This document shows positions 37,429-46,470 of a stretch of 64,000 nucleotides of DNA, piece after piece. Source of the stretch: Propioniciclava coleopterorum (GTDB lineage: Bacteria; Actinomycetota; Actinomycetes; Propionibacteriales; Propionibacteriaceae). Below the pieces are notes generated by a model. It did not search any database. It was not told the origin of the DNA and saw only the letters and a list, made by a program, of their open reading frames with translations. Each line of letters starts with the position of its first letter. Position 1 is the first letter of the stretch. The position numbers and the translations under genes were made by a program. The stretch spans positions 2,560,722-2,624,721 of the forward strand of contig NZ_CP049865.1 in the NCBI RefSeq assembly GCF_011393335.1, read 5' to 3'.

Positions 37429-38225
37429 TTCGCGCGCGCTCCTCGAGAAGTGATCCAGACGGCGAACAGGCACAGGCCGCCGATGCCGATGATCCAGCCG
37501 AACAGGCCCTCGGTGACCGGGCCGAGCCCGCCGAGCGAGAAGCCGGCGCTCGGCTGGTCCTCGATGCCCTTGAGGTAGCCGATGATCGAGGCGAGGTCCT
37601 CGTCCGGGATGGCGCCCTCGGCGAACACGGGCATCTGCTGCGGGCCGGTGCGGACCGCCTCGTAGATGTGCAGCGGCTCGACGCCGTGCAGCGAGGGGGC
37701 GTACTTGCCGTTGGGCAGCGCGCCGCCGTTCGCGGCCGCCTGGTGGCACGCGGAGCAGTTGGTGCGGAACAGTTCGCCGCCGCGGGCGATCTGCTCGTCG
37801 GTCAGCGTCGAGTAGTCGTACTGCGACGACTTCGGGACGGCCGGGCCGGGGCCCAGCGACGCGACGTAGGCGGAGAGCTTGCCGATCTCCTCGGCGGTGT
37901 AGGTGTTCACCTTGCGGGGCGCCTGCTCACCGGGGCGGGCCATCGGCATCCGGCCGGTGCTCACCTGGAAGTCCACGGAGGCGGCCCCGACGCCGATGAG
38001 CGAGGGGCCCTGGGAGGTCCCCTCACCGTTCAGGCCGTGGCAGGAGGAGCAGGTCACCTGGAACAGGGCCTTGCCCTCGGCGACCTGCGCCGACGTGCCG
38101 GTGTCGGCGGCCACCTGGGCCGACGGCATCAGGGCCGCGTAGAGCGAGCCCAGCAGCACGAGGGCGAGGACGAGCGAGAGTGGACGCGCCGCCTTGTTTC
38201 GCCTTCTTGGGGTTCCCGATCGCAT
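37425..38225 (-). CDS. qcrC: Diheme cytochrome c subunit of the bcc complex
   Basis: A 266-residue protein: an N-terminal membrane helix (LSLVLALVLLGSLYAALM), two cytochrome c domains with CSSCH and CSACH, and a C-terminal anchor helix. The two hemes replace soluble cytochrome c and link directly to CtaC, so bcc and aa3 form a supercomplex. It follows ctaE with a 31-base gap and an AAAGG ribosome site. Confidence 0.96.
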   Translation of the reverse strand: MRSGTPRRRNKAARPLSLVLALVLLGSLYAALMPSAQVAADTGTSAQVAEGKALFQVTCSSCHGLNGEGTSQGPSLIGVGAASVDFQVSTGRMPMARPGEQAPRKVNTYTAEEIGKLSAYVASLGPGPAVPKSSQYDYSTLTDEQIARGGELFRTNCSACHQAAANGGALPNGKYAPSLHGVEPLHIYEAVRTGPQQMPVFAEGAIPDEDLASIIGYLKGIEDQPSAGFSLGGLGPVTEGLFGWIIGIGGLCLFAVWITSRGARAK

Positions 38226-38256
38226 GAATGCGCCTTTCGAAGTCGTGACGGACGGG

Positions 38257-38994
38257 TCAGCGGACGATGTAGATCACGAAGAACAGGATGATCCACACGA
38301 TGTCCACGAAGTGCCAGTAGTACGAGGCCACGATCGCGCTCACGCGCTGCTCGTGGGTGAAGGTGCGGGCCACGTACGTCCGGCCGAGCATGAAGATGAA
38401 CAGCAGCAGGCCGCCCAGGACGTGCAGGCCGTGGAAGCCCGTCGCGAGGAAGAAGGCCGAGGTGTAGGCGTTGGTCTGGAGCGTGAAGCCCTCCGAGACG
38501 AGCAGGGCGTACTCGTAGGCCTGGCCGCCGAGGAAGACGGCGCCCATCACGAAGGTGAGGATGTACCACTCGCGCATGCCCCACTTGGCGGGGTTGAGGA
38601 TGCTGCCGGTGCGGGAGACGAAGCCCCGCTCGGCGCGGTAGACGCCGATCTGGCAGGTGACCGACGACAGCACCAGGATCGTGGTGTTGATGAGGGAGAA
38701 CCACGGCAGGTTGATCCCGAAGAGTTCCTGCATGAAGTGGGAACTGCCCCACTGCCACATGGTCTCCTCACCCGGCGCGGCCATCGCGGTGGTGGCGTTG
38801 CGGAGGTTGAAGTACGCGGCGAAGAGCGCAGCGAAGAACATCAGCTCGCTCGCCAGCCAGATGACCGTCCCGACCGCCAACGCGTCGGGACGCCCCTTCA
38901 CGCCGATCAGGCGTGCGGGCGCCACCGGGTGAAGGGCGCCGTGAGGGACGACGGGGACCGCACTCGACTTCGATGTATTCGCCACGGGCGTCAT
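38257..38994 (-). CDS. ctaE: Cytochrome c oxidase subunit III
   Basis: A 245-residue protein with seven membrane helices. [28 protein letters not shown] and [15 protein letters not shown] are subunit III signatures. As in other actinobacteria it is separated from ctaCD and placed ahead of qcrCAB, so the two halves of the supercomplex are co-expressed. The 179-base gap to the divergent receiver gene must hold both promoters; an 8-bp palindrome GAACGTTC lies in it at 39052-39059. Confidence 0.96.
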   Translation of the reverse strand: MTPVANTSKSSAVPVVPHGALHPVAPARLIGVKGRPDALAVGTVIWLASELMFFAALFAAYFNLRNATTAMAAPGEETMWQWGSSHFMQELFGINLPWFSLINTTILVLSSVTCQIGVYRAERGFVSRTGSILNPAKWGMREWYILTFVMGAVFLGGQAYEYALLVSEGFTLQTNAYTSAFFLATGFHGLHVLGGLLLFIFMLGRTYVARTFTHEQRVSAIVASYYWHFVDIVWIILFFVIYIVR

Positions 38995-39173
38995 TATTAC
39001 CTGTTCACACTGTTGGGGTCACGTCGGGAACCCGGCCTGCGGACAAAAGATGAACGTTCGTGACCTCGCAGGGGTTGACGGACGCCGCAGGACCGCCCCG
39101 GAGCCCGGATGCGCGGACGCAGCGGGTGGGCGATAGCATGGCACCCGATCCACGTGGAAAGAGTGAGGACGCG

Positions 39174-39599
39174 ATGAGCGAAGAGGCAACCGCCGCCAAG
39201 GCCACCATCCTGATCTACTCCGACGACCGCAGCGTCCGTGATGCGATCAAGGTGGCGATGGGTCGACGCGTGGCCGCCGACCTGCCCGAGATCTCCGTCG
39301 TGGAGTGTGCGACCTACCAGGCCGCGATCAAGACCCTCGACGCGGGCGGCATCGATCTGGTCATCGCCGACGGCGAGGCCGCGCCCCTGGGCGGCATGGG
39401 CCTGTGCCGCCAGGCCAAGGACGAGATCGCGAACTGCCCGCCGGTGCTGCTGCTGGTGCAGCGCGTCGCCGACGCGTGGCTGGCCACGTGGTCGCGCGCC
39501 GACGCCGTGGTGCCCTACCCGATCGACCCGGTGCGTCTCCCGACCCCGGTGGCCGAGTTGCTGCGCGAGCGCCTCGGCAAGCGGGCGACGGTGTCGTGA
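39174..39599 (+). CDS. Receiver-like (CheY-fold) protein, stand-alone
   Basis: A 141-residue single-domain protein. ILIYSDDRSVRDAIKVA has the acidic pair, and LVIADGEAAPLGGMGLC has the phospho-acceptor aspartate position, but the usual conserved lysine before proline is replaced (VVPYPIDP), so phosphorylation may not work normally. It has no output domain. A TAGCAT box at 39134-39139 and a GAGTGAGGA ribosome site support ATG 39174. Its stop overlaps the trpD start (GTGA), and it is divergent from ctaE. The role is unknown. Confidence 0.78.
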   Translation: MSEEATAAKATILIYSDDRSVRDAIKVAMGRRVAADLPEISVVECATYQAAIKTLDAGGIDLVIADGEAAPLGGMGLCRQAKDEIANCPPVLLLVQRVADAWLATWSRADAVVPYPIDPVRLPTPVAELLRERLGKRATVS

Positions 39600-40642
39600 G
39601 CCAGACCTGGCCCGACCTCCTCACCGGTCTGGTGACCGGACACGACCTGGATCCCGCCGACACGGCGTGGGCCATGAACGAGATCCTCGCCGGCGCCGCG
39701 TCGCCCGCGCAGATCGCCGGCTTCATGGTGGCGCTGCAGGCGAAGGGCGTCACGCCCGGCGAGCTGACCGGCCTCGTCTCGGGCATGCTCGACAACGCCC
39801 GCCCGATCTCGCTGCCCAGCACCGAGGCCGTCGACATCGTCGGGACCGGCGGCGACCGCGCCAACACGGTCAACGTGTCGACGATGGCGGCCATCACCGC
39901 CGCCGCGGCCGGAGCCAAGGTCGTCAAGCACGGCAACCGGGCCGCGTCCTCGGCGTGCGGCACGGCGGACTGCCTCGAAGCGCTCGGCGTCGTGCTGGAC
40001 CTCGACCCCGCGGTGCAGGCGCAGGTCTTCGACGAGGTCGGCATCGTCTTCCTGTTCGCGGCCCACTACCACCCGTCGCTGCGGCACGCCGCCGTCGCGC
40101 GGCGCGAGCTGGGGATCCGCACGGTCTTCAACTTCCTGGGCCCGCTGGCCAACCCGGCCCGCCCGTCCGCGCAGGCCATCGGCGTCGCCGACCCCGTGAT
40201 GGCGCGGAACGTGGCCGACGTGGTCGCCGGACGCGGCCACCGCGGGCTCGTGTTCCACGGCGGAGACGGCCTGGACGAGCTCACCACCACGACGGACAGC
40301 CGCGTGTGGGTGATCGCGGACGGCCGCAGCGTCGAGACCACCCTCGACCCGCTCGACCTGGGTATCCAGCGGGCGCAGAAGGCCGACCTGGTGGGCGGGG
40401 ATCCCGCGCACAACGCGCAGGTGGCGCGGGACGCCTTCGCGGGCAACCCCGGCCCCGTGCGCGACATCGTGGCGTTGAACGCCGCCGCAGCCCTGCTGGC
40501 GTTCGAGGGCCCCGACCCCGACGCGCCCCTGGCCGCGCAACTGCAGCCCCGGCTGGAGCGGGCGGCGCGGGCGCTCGACGACGGCGCGGCCACCGACCTG
40601 CTGCAGCGCTGGGTGGCGACCACCCAGCGCGTCGCGCGCTGA
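39596..40642 (+). CDS. trpD: Anthranilate phosphoribosyltransferase
   Basis: A 348-residue TrpD, which joins anthranilate to PRPP in tryptophan synthesis. Motifs: DIVGTGGDRANTVNVST (PRPP binding), KHGNRAASSACGTADCLEALG, and NFLGPLANPARP. It stands away from other trp genes, next to ctaE, as in mycobacteria. GTG 39596 overlaps the upstream stop, so it depends on translation of the receiver-like gene. Confidence 0.95.
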   Translation: MSQTWPDLLTGLVTGHDLDPADTAWAMNEILAGAASPAQIAGFMVALQAKGVTPGELTGLVSGMLDNARPISLPSTEAVDIVGTGGDRANTVNVSTMAAITAAAAGAKVVKHGNRAASSACGTADCLEALGVVLDLDPAVQAQVFDEVGIVFLFAAHYHPSLRHAAVARRELGIRTVFNFLGPLANPARPSAQAIGVADPVMARNVADVVAGRGHRGLVFHGGDGLDELTTTTDSRVWVIADGRSVETTLDPLDLGIQRAQKADLVGGDPAHNAQVARDAFAGNPGPVRDIVALNAAAALLAFEGPDPDAPLAAQLQPRLERAARALDDGAATDLLQRWVATTQRVAR

Positions 40643-40768
40643 GCGACTCCGCGCCGGATACGACGGCGCCCGCACGCGGGTGTTCCCTCGCTCGCTGAAT
40701 CGCCCCTGGTGGCCGTGCGTCGCCGGCGCTGGGCCGGCCTGCTGGGCGCAGCGTTCCGATCCGCCGGC

Positions 40769-41455
40769 TCAGCCGCCCGGGAGCAGGAGGGCCGCGAACG
40801 CCCCCGCGAGCAGCCCCGGGCCGTAGGCGAACCCGCCGGTGCGCCCCGACAGCCGCACCAGCACGCCGGTCAGCGCCCCCGCCACGGTTCCGGCCAGCAG
40901 CGCGGTGAGCGCCAGGGGCGGTGAGGTGCAGGCGGTGACTGCCCCGATCGTCGCGGCGAGCCGCACGTCGCCGTAGCCGAGCGCGCCGGTCAGGCGCCAC
41001 GCGAGGTGGAAGAAGGCCCCCACCCCCAGGGCGCCGAGGACGGCCGCGATCGGTGGCGTCCACGACCCCTGCGCCACGCCCGCAACCACCGCTCCCGCCG
41101 CGGCCACCGCCCCGCCCACGAGCGAGAGCCGCCGCGGCAGCCACGTGGTGCGGGCGTCGATCGCACACGCCAGGACGTTGACCGTGCTCAGCGACGCCCA
41201 CGCGAGCCACAGCGCCGGCGGGGTCGAGAGCCAGGCAACCGCGGTGGCCAGCGCCGCGAGCGCGCCGACCGAGACCGCGAACCCGTGCGTCCCCAGAGCG
41301 GCGTAGGGCGGCTTGTGGGCCGCCGGGCCGTCGGGCGGTTCGGGCAGCCGCGCCAGGACCGGGCGGGTCAGCGCGCCGGCGGCGAGCCCCGCCAGGAGGC
41401 AGCACGCCACCACCAGGAGCGGCGGGAGCGCGAGCGGGATGCCGGGGGCGGGCAT
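40769..41455 (-). CDS. Prepilin peptidase, A24 family
   Basis: A 228-residue membrane protein with about seven helices. The two catalytic aspartates are in DARTTWLPRRLS and GYGDVRLAA (the GxGD motif). Such enzymes cut type 4 prepilin or Tad pilin leaders. The N-terminal cysteine-rich methylase region is absent. No pilin genes are in the window. TAGGCT six bases before the ATG suggests a leaderless mRNA. Confidence 0.82.
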   Translation of the reverse strand: MPAPGIPLALPPLLVVACCLLAGLAAGALTRPVLARLPEPPDGPAAHKPPYAALGTHGFAVSVGALAALATAVAWLSTPPALWLAWASLSTVNVLACAIDARTTWLPRRLSLVGGAVAAAGAVVAGVAQGSWTPPIAAVLGALGVGAFFHLAWRLTGALGYGDVRLAATIGAVTACTSPPLALTALLAGTVAGALTGVLVRLSGRTGGFAYGPGLLAGAFAALLLPGG

Positions 41456-41464
41456 GGGGTGAGC

Positions 41465-41961
41465 CTAGGCCGCCCGCGTCTCGTGCGGCACCCTGGTCCG
41501 GTCGACGGCCTCGGCCAGCGCGCGCGCCAGCAGCGCCTCCACGGCCGTCACGCCGGCCACCCGCCCGTCGAGCACCGCCCCCAACCGCTCGGGCGACCAA
41601 CGCAGCGCGCCCGCCACGAGGGCGGGGCGGGCGCCGTCCAGCAGCGCCGCGGCGAGGCGCCGCGCCGTCGGCTCGGCCGGGCAGGCGACCCGCCGCAGCC
41701 CGGCCAGGGCATCGGGGGAGACCTCCCACAGCCGCACGGCGGTGGGCCGCGGGATGCGGCGCAGCGTGCGGCCGCGGCGCCCGTGCAGCAGGGCGTCCGC
41801 GTGGCGCACGCTCAGGCCGGCGTACAGCGCCACGACCTGCCACGGCAGCCCGGTGGTGGCGCACAGGTGGCGCAGGTGGGAGCGGAACGGCGCCGCATCG
41901 ACCCACGCATCGGCGCAGGCGGGGTCGCGGGTGGGGCGAGGGGAGTGCAGGGGGTGGTCAT
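41465..41961 (-). CDS. Putative helix-turn-helix protein, probably frameshifted at the start
   Basis: About 165 residues. LPWQVVALYAGLSVRHADALL and GRTLRRIPRPTAVRLWEVSPDAL look like an XRE-like DNA-binding domain of the kind with a TA.RL motif; a second helical half ends LARALAEAVDRTRVPH. ATG 41961 has an AAGGATCC ribosome site but is in frame only if one base is added to the GGGGG run at 41950-41954; GTG 41986 is in frame without repair. The gene stops nine bases from the prepilin peptidase start, so both may be one transcript. Function is unassigned. Confidence 0.6.
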
Positions 41962-42045
41962 GCGGGATCCTTTCGCGCGCGTTCACCCAGGAAGGCCTCC
42001 CGAGGGACCCGATTGTGAGATGAGCCGCGCCCCGAATGAAACGGT

Positions 42046-42179
42046 GGGGTCGCCGTCCACCCGGCTGCCGGCGTGCGCAGGGGTCGCCGCCCACCCGGGC
42101 GGAGCAGGTGCCCGGCATGCGAAGGGGGCGTGACCACCAGACCGGCGCAGCTGCGGGCATGCGAAGGGGGCGTGACCAC
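42046..42179. repeat. Cluster of short direct repeats
   Basis: Two repeat pairs lie in the 260-bp gap between the helix-turn-helix gene and the next gene. GGGGTCGCCG(T/C)CCACCCGG occurs at 42046-42064 and 42080-42098 (34-bp period). A 24-bp unit starting GGCATGCGAAGGGGGCGTG occurs at 42114-42137 and 42156-42179 (42-bp period). The second copy of the latter forms one arm of the terminator hairpin. Confidence 0.8.
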
Positions 42180-42198
42180 TCGCGTGGTCACGCCCCCT
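42165..42198 (-). terminator. Terminator of the membrane-anchored helical protein gene
   Basis: Perfect 15-bp arms AGGGGGCGTGACCAC (42165-42179) and GTGGTCACGCCCCCT (42184-42198) with loop TCGC, 24 bases after the stop of the leftward gene. Confidence 0.75.
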
Positions 42199-42222
42199 GG
42201 TGCGTGGTGCTGAGCCCGACCG

Positions 42223-43215
42223 CTAGCGCTGGGCCTTGGTGAAGCCCGCGGCGGTGGCCGCGTCCTCACTGGCGAACCAGACATCGGCGATGGTGCGCTC
42301 GTAGCCCCCGTTGCCGGGGACGTGGAACTTCATCGAACGCTCGTTGCCCTTGATGCTGAAGCCCTCCGGCGGCTCGGTTCCGACGTAGGAACCCTCCCCG
42401 TAAGGGCTACCCGCGAAAGGGGCAGCATCACCCTCGGCGGCATCCTTGGCGTCGGAGGCCTTGGCCTTGGCGCTGTCGGCGCCCTTCTTCAGCGCGTCCT
42501 TGGCGTCCTCCACGGCGTCCTTGGCGTCGGCCTTGGCGTCGTCGAGCTTGTCGGCCGCGTCCTCGGCGATGTCGGCGGCCTTCGCCTTGACGGCGTCCAC
42601 CTTGTCGCCCGCGTCGTCGATCCACTCCGCGGCGGCGTCCTTGACCTCCTCGCCCTTCTTCGTCAGGTCATCGACGAGGTTCTGGGTCGAGGTCGGGACG
42701 TAGGGCGAGCTGGGCTCGTGGGCCTGCCAGCCGGAGTCGCTCGGCGCGAGGAACTTGCGGATCGCCACGATGACGCCGGCCAGCAGGCCGGTGGCCAAAA
42801 GGACCTGACCGAACGTCTTCCAGCCCGACTTCTTCTTCTTGGGCGCGGGGACCGACGGCAGTTCGACCTTCGCCAGGTCGTCCGCGGCGTTGTGGAGCAT
42901 GTCGCTCACGGCGGGGATGAAGTTGTGCTGCACCTTGTCCCGCGCGCTGTCGACGGCGGGGGCGAGACGGGCGTAGGCCTCGTCGATCGCCGGGGACACC
43001 TTGCTCAGCGCCTCATCGAGCTTGGGCTGCACGGCGTCGACGGCGTCGGCGGCGAACTTGGCGCCCTTCTTCTTGGCGTCCTTGGCGAGCGGGGTCAGAT
43101 AGTCCTGAGCCTGCTGCAGGTACGCGCTCGCCTGCGCGAGGGCGTCCTTGCCGAGGTCCTGGGCGGCGTGGGTGGTGTCACCGACGACGCTCTCGAGGTT
43201 CTTCCGTTTCCTCAC
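42223..43215 (-). CDS. Membrane-anchored helical protein with C-terminal sunset-like domain
   Basis: A 330-residue protein. Residues 1-125 are amphipathic helix. One membrane segment follows (FGQVLLATGLLAGVIVAIRKF). Residues about 180-265 are a low-complexity Ala/Lys/Asp helix (repeats like DAKDAVEDAKDALKKG). The end, FSIKGNERSMKFHVPG ... VWFASEDAATAAGF, matches the small domain called sunset in actinobacterial envelope proteins. GTG 43215 has an AGGAGGAAAG ribosome site. The helical repeats recall LEA-type or apolipoprotein-like stress proteins. The precise role is unknown. Confidence 0.75.
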   Translation of the reverse strand: MRKRKNLESVVGDTTHAAQDLGKDALAQASAYLQQAQDYLTPLAKDAKKKGAKFAADAVDAVQPKLDEALSKVSPAIDEAYARLAPAVDSARDKVQHNFIPAVSDMLHNAADDLAKVELPSVPAPKKKKSGWKTFGQVLLATGLLAGVIVAIRKFLAPSDSGWQAHEPSSPYVPTSTQNLVDDLTKKGEEVKDAAAEWIDDAGDKVDAVKAKAADIAEDAADKLDDAKADAKDAVEDAKDALKKGADSAKAKASDAKDAAEGDAAPFAGSPYGEGSYVGTEPPEGFSIKGNERSMKFHVPGNGGYERTIADVWFASEDAATAAGFTKAQR

Positions 43216-43410
43216 GGTCTTTCCTCCTGATGGTTGGGTTCGCGTGATCGCGTACCGCCACCGTACCCAAGGCGTCCGGCCGCGCACAGGGCCCGCGGCG
43301 AGGTCGCGACCCCGGGCCGACCCCGAGGCGCGACCCCGGTGGCGGATTCGGTACCGTGGTGGGGTAGCGCCCGGGCGAGGACCGGGCGATCCGCAGCGAA
43401 AGGAACCAAC

Positions 43411-43929
43411 GTGGCCAAGCAGGCAACGCTCCACACCAACCACGGCGACATCACGCTCAACCTCTTCGACGAGCAGGCGCCCAAGACCGTCGCCAACTTC
43501 GTGGGGCTCGCCGACGGCACCAAGGAGTACCGCGACCCGGAGACCGGGGCGGCGACGACCGGCAAGTTCTACGACGGGCTGACCTTCCACCGCGTCATCG
43601 ACGGCTTCATGATCCAGGGCGGCTGCCCGCTGGGCACCGGCACGGGGGACCCCGGCTACAAGTTCGGCGACGAGTTCCACCCCGACCTGTCCTTCAACCG
43701 TCCCTACCTGCTCGCCATGGCGAACGCGGGCCCCGGCACCAACGGGTCGCAGTTCTTCATCACGGTGGTGCCGACCCCGCACCTGAACTTCCGCCACACC
43801 ATCTTCGGCGAGGTCGCCGATCAGGCCGGCCGTGACGTCGTGGACGCCATCGCGACGGTCCGCACGGGCTTCGGCGACCGCCCCGCCGAGCCGGTGGTGA
43901 TCGAGTCGGTGGACATCACCGAGGCCTGA
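43411..43929 (+). CDS. ppiA: Cyclophilin-type peptidyl-prolyl isomerase
   Basis: A 172-residue cytoplasmic cyclophilin. FHRVIDGFMIQGGCPLGTG, LAMANAGPGTNGSQFFIT and HTIFGEV are the active-site signatures (Arg, Phe, Met, Gln, His present). It speeds proline isomerisation in folding proteins. GTG 43411 has an AAAGGAA ribosome site. No signal peptide is present. Confidence 0.95.
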   Translation: MAKQATLHTNHGDITLNLFDEQAPKTVANFVGLADGTKEYRDPETGAATTGKFYDGLTFHRVIDGFMIQGGCPLGTGTGDPGYKFGDEFHPDLSFNRPYLLAMANAGPGTNGSQFFITVVPTPHLNFRHTIFGEVADQAGRDVVDAIATVRTGFGDRPAEPVVIESVDITEA

Positions 43930-43947
43930 GCACAAGCTCTCAGCACG

Positions 43948-43974
43948 CGGGGGTCGGCGTTCCGCCGGCCCCCG
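43948..43974. terminator. Bidirectional terminator between ppiA and the Lrp-like gene
   Basis: CGGGGGTCGGC (43948-43958) pairs with GCCGGCCCCCG (43964-43974), with one G-U pair and a 5-base loop. The flanking genes converge, so it can serve both. Confidence 0.7.
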
Positions 43975-43989
43975 TCGTCGTCCCCGGAG

Positions 43990-44265
43990 CTACTCGCCCA
44001 GGGAGAACGCGGCCTCCAGGTCGTGGGTGGAGTAGGCGCGGAACGCCAGATGGGTCTGGGTGCCGGTCACGCCGGGCACCTTGTTGATCCCGCCCGTGAC
44101 CACGTCGGCGATCCGCTCGATCTCGCGGGTGCGCACCAGCGCGATCAGGTCCATGTCGCCGGTGACGGAGTACACCTCGGTCACCTCCGGCATCGCCGCG
44201 ACCCGGTCGGCCACCTCGCTGACCTGGTCGACCTGCGTGGTGATGAAGACGATCGCGGTGTTCAT
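43990..44265 (-). CDS. Stand-alone Lrp/AsnC effector domain
   Basis: A 91-residue protein consisting only of the RAM (AsnC ligand-binding) domain: VFITTQVDQVSEVADRVAAM, then VTGDMDLIALVRTREI. It has no DNA-binding part. Such proteins form ring-like oligomers and bind amino acids; a mycobacterial homologue is known in this genomic region. ACCCTA on the plus strand (TAGGGT on the coding strand) ends six bases before the ATG, so it is probably leaderless. Confidence 0.88.
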   Translation of the reverse strand: MNTAIVFITTQVDQVSEVADRVAAMPEVTEVYSVTGDMDLIALVRTREIERIADVVTGGINKVPGVTGTQTHLAFRAYSTHDLEAAFSLGE

Positions 44266-44462
44266 GGGCCCACCCTAGCGACGCGGGCCGGCGTCGTCGG
44301 GCTTCCCGCGCCACCCGGCGCCAGGTGCGCTCCCGGGTGGGGTGCCCGCCGCCCACGGCGAGTGGGGAGCCTGCGGTGCCCGCGTCCCGGCACGGCCCGG
44401 CGCTGCCCGACCTCGCGGCGTCCGCGTCCGGCAGGGCCCGACGCGGCGGCCGCTCCCTGCCG

Positions 44463-46193
44463 TCACGTCGACGGCGGCGAGGCGGCCGGCCCCAGCGCGA
44501 GGCGGGGCAGATCGTCCTCGGCGATCGTGCCGTGCAGGGGCCAGCCCCATTCGCCGTCGACGTCGATCAGCCGGACGCCGGGCGTCTCGAGCCACGCCGC
44601 GACGCGCTCGGTCTCCTCGATCGTGGCCGCGGGCAGCCCCGGGACGGGACGCTCCACCTGCTCCGCGGCCGCCACGGCGTCCCGGGCCACCCCGGGCACG
44701 CTCTCGCCCGGCCGGGCCCGGGTGGCCGCGGCGAGGCGGCCGTACCGGATGACGTGCACCTCCCAGCCGGGCTCGGCGCGGCGCACGGCGACGAGTTGCG
44801 CGCAGCCGGCCAGCGCGCCGATCCGTCGGGCGCGGGTCGAGGCGCGGACGAAGGTCCGCAGCCGGGCGGTGAGCCGCTCCGCCTCCTCGAACCGTTCCTG
44901 CTCGACGAGGCGGGCCAGGCGCGCGCGGGGCGCGCGGACGACGGCCCGGACGTCGATCGTCAGGCCGTCGCGCACGGCGTCGGTGACGTGGTTGTACTCG
45001 GCCCGCCCCACCGAGCCGTCGCAGGGTGCCAGGCACTTGCCCAGGTCACCCAGGGCGCAGCGGCTGCCGAGCCGCCGCTCCGACAGGCGCCCGGTGCACT
45101 GCCGGATCGGGAAGGCCTCGTAGAGGGCGAGCATCGCCTGCTCGGCCGTCCGCCGGCGCGAGAACGGGCCGAAGTAGCTGGCCCCGTCGTCGGCGACGCG
45201 GCGCACCAGGGACAGCCGGGGGAACGGCTCGACGGTGAGCTTGATCCATTGCTGGCGCTCGGGGAACTTCGACCGGCGGTTGTAGCGGGGGGCGTGGGCC
45301 GCGATGAGCCGCAGCTCGAGCACCTCGGCCTCCAGGGGTGTGCGGCACACCGTCGTCTCCACGCCGGTGGCGATGCGCACCATCTCCTCCATGCGCGGGC
45401 GCTTCTCGGCCGCGGTGAAGTAGCTGCCGACCCGCGCGCGCAGGTTGACGCTCTTGCCCACGTACAGCACCTGACGCCGGACGGTTCCGTCCCGGTCGGG
45501 GAGGTCGGCCACGAACCGGTACACCCCGGGTTCGGCGGGCACGTCCTTGGCCCAGGTGCGCTTGGCGCGGCGCTCGGGTGAGACGCCGCGGGTGAACTCC
45601 AGCAGGTCCTCGACCGTCGAGACGCCGAGGTTCCCGACGCGCTCGAGCAGCTTGTGCAGCACCTCGACGGTGGCGCGGGCGTCGGTGAGCGCCCGGTGGT
45701 TGGGCGGCTCGGCCACCCGGAAGTGCCGTGCGAGCGTGGCCAGCTTGACGTTGGGCACCTCGTCGCGGGTCAGGACGCCGCGGGCGAGCGCCACCGTGTC
45801 GACGACCCCGAACCCGGGCCAGGCCAGCTCCTGGGCGGCGCAGGCGCGCTTGAGGAACCCGACGTCGAAGCCCGCGTTGTGTGCCACCAGCACCGCGCCG
45901 CGGGCGAACTCCAGGAACGGCGGAACGACCTGGTCGACGCGTGGCGCGTCGGCGACCATCGCGTCGGTGATCCCGGTCAGCACCGAGACGAGCGGGGGGA
46001 TGTGCGCGTGCGGGTTGACCAGCGTCTGGAACTCGCCCTCGACCTCGCCGCCGCACACCCGCACCGCGCCGACCTCGGTGATGCTCGCGTCGGCGCCCGC
46101 GCCCGTCGTCTCCAGGTCGACCACCACGAACGGTGTCGTGGCCAGGGGGCGACCCAGGTCCTCGAAACTCGGTTGCAGCGCTGTCGACGTCAT
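44463..46193 (-). CDS. DEDDh exonuclease / UvrC-type GIY-YIG nuclease fusion
   Basis: A 576-residue two-nuclease protein. Residues 20-195 are a DnaQ-like 3'-5' exonuclease (VVVDLETTGAG, HNAGFDVGFL, NHRALTDARATVEVL). Residues about 220-330 are a GIY-YIG domain (GVYRFVAD ... QVLYVGKSVNLRARVGSYF), followed by a UvrC-like region with four cysteines (CTGRL ... CALGDLGKCLAPC). It resembles Cho plus exonuclease fusions found across Actinobacteria (Rv2191 in M. tuberculosis, from memory), thought to act in DNA repair. TAGCGT seven bases before ATG 46193 supports that start over a longer frame. Confidence 0.92.
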   Translation of the reverse strand: MTSTALQPSFEDLGRPLATTPFVVVDLETTGAGADASITEVGAVRVCGGEVEGEFQTLVNPHAHIPPLVSVLTGITDAMVADAPRVDQVVPPFLEFARGAVLVAHNAGFDVGFLKRACAAQELAWPGFGVVDTVALARGVLTRDEVPNVKLATLARHFRVAEPPNHRALTDARATVEVLHKLLERVGNLGVSTVEDLLEFTRGVSPERRAKRTWAKDVPAEPGVYRFVADLPDRDGTVRRQVLYVGKSVNLRARVGSYFTAAEKRPRMEEMVRIATGVETTVCRTPLEAEVLELRLIAAHAPRYNRRSKFPERQQWIKLTVEPFPRLSLVRRVADDGASYFGPFSRRRTAEQAMLALYEAFPIRQCTGRLSERRLGSRCALGDLGKCLAPCDGSVGRAEYNHVTDAVRDGLTIDVRAVVRAPRARLARLVEQERFEEAERLTARLRTFVRASTRARRIGALAGCAQLVAVRRAEPGWEVHVIRYGRLAAATRARPGESVPGVARDAVAAAEQVERPVPGLPAATIEETERVAAWLETPGVRLIDVDGEWGWPLHGTIAEDDLPRLALGPAASPPST

Positions 46194-46470
46194 GGGCGGG
46201 ACGCTAGGCGGCGGCTCCGACACTTCGGTCCCGTACGCCGGGACGATGCGGCTTCGGGCCGGCGGGCGGCGACGCTGCCGAGCGGAGCCGTCCCGGCCCG
46301 GGGAGGGGTGCGGGCCGGCGCGGGGCGTGCCGGGGTGTCCTCCGCCGCCCGCGGGTGCCCAGGCACCTGGTGCCGGTTCCGACGGTCCGCCGTGGCGCCG
46401 AGGCCCGCTGCGGGCGCATCTCCCGCGCCCGGCCACAGGTTTTGTCGGTGGGCGCTGTCAGGGTGGCGGC

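Noticed and set aside
39052-39059. GAACGTTC palindrome as an operator for ctaE and the receiver gene
   Set aside because: Eight bases are too short to count alone, and no matching second copy was seen.
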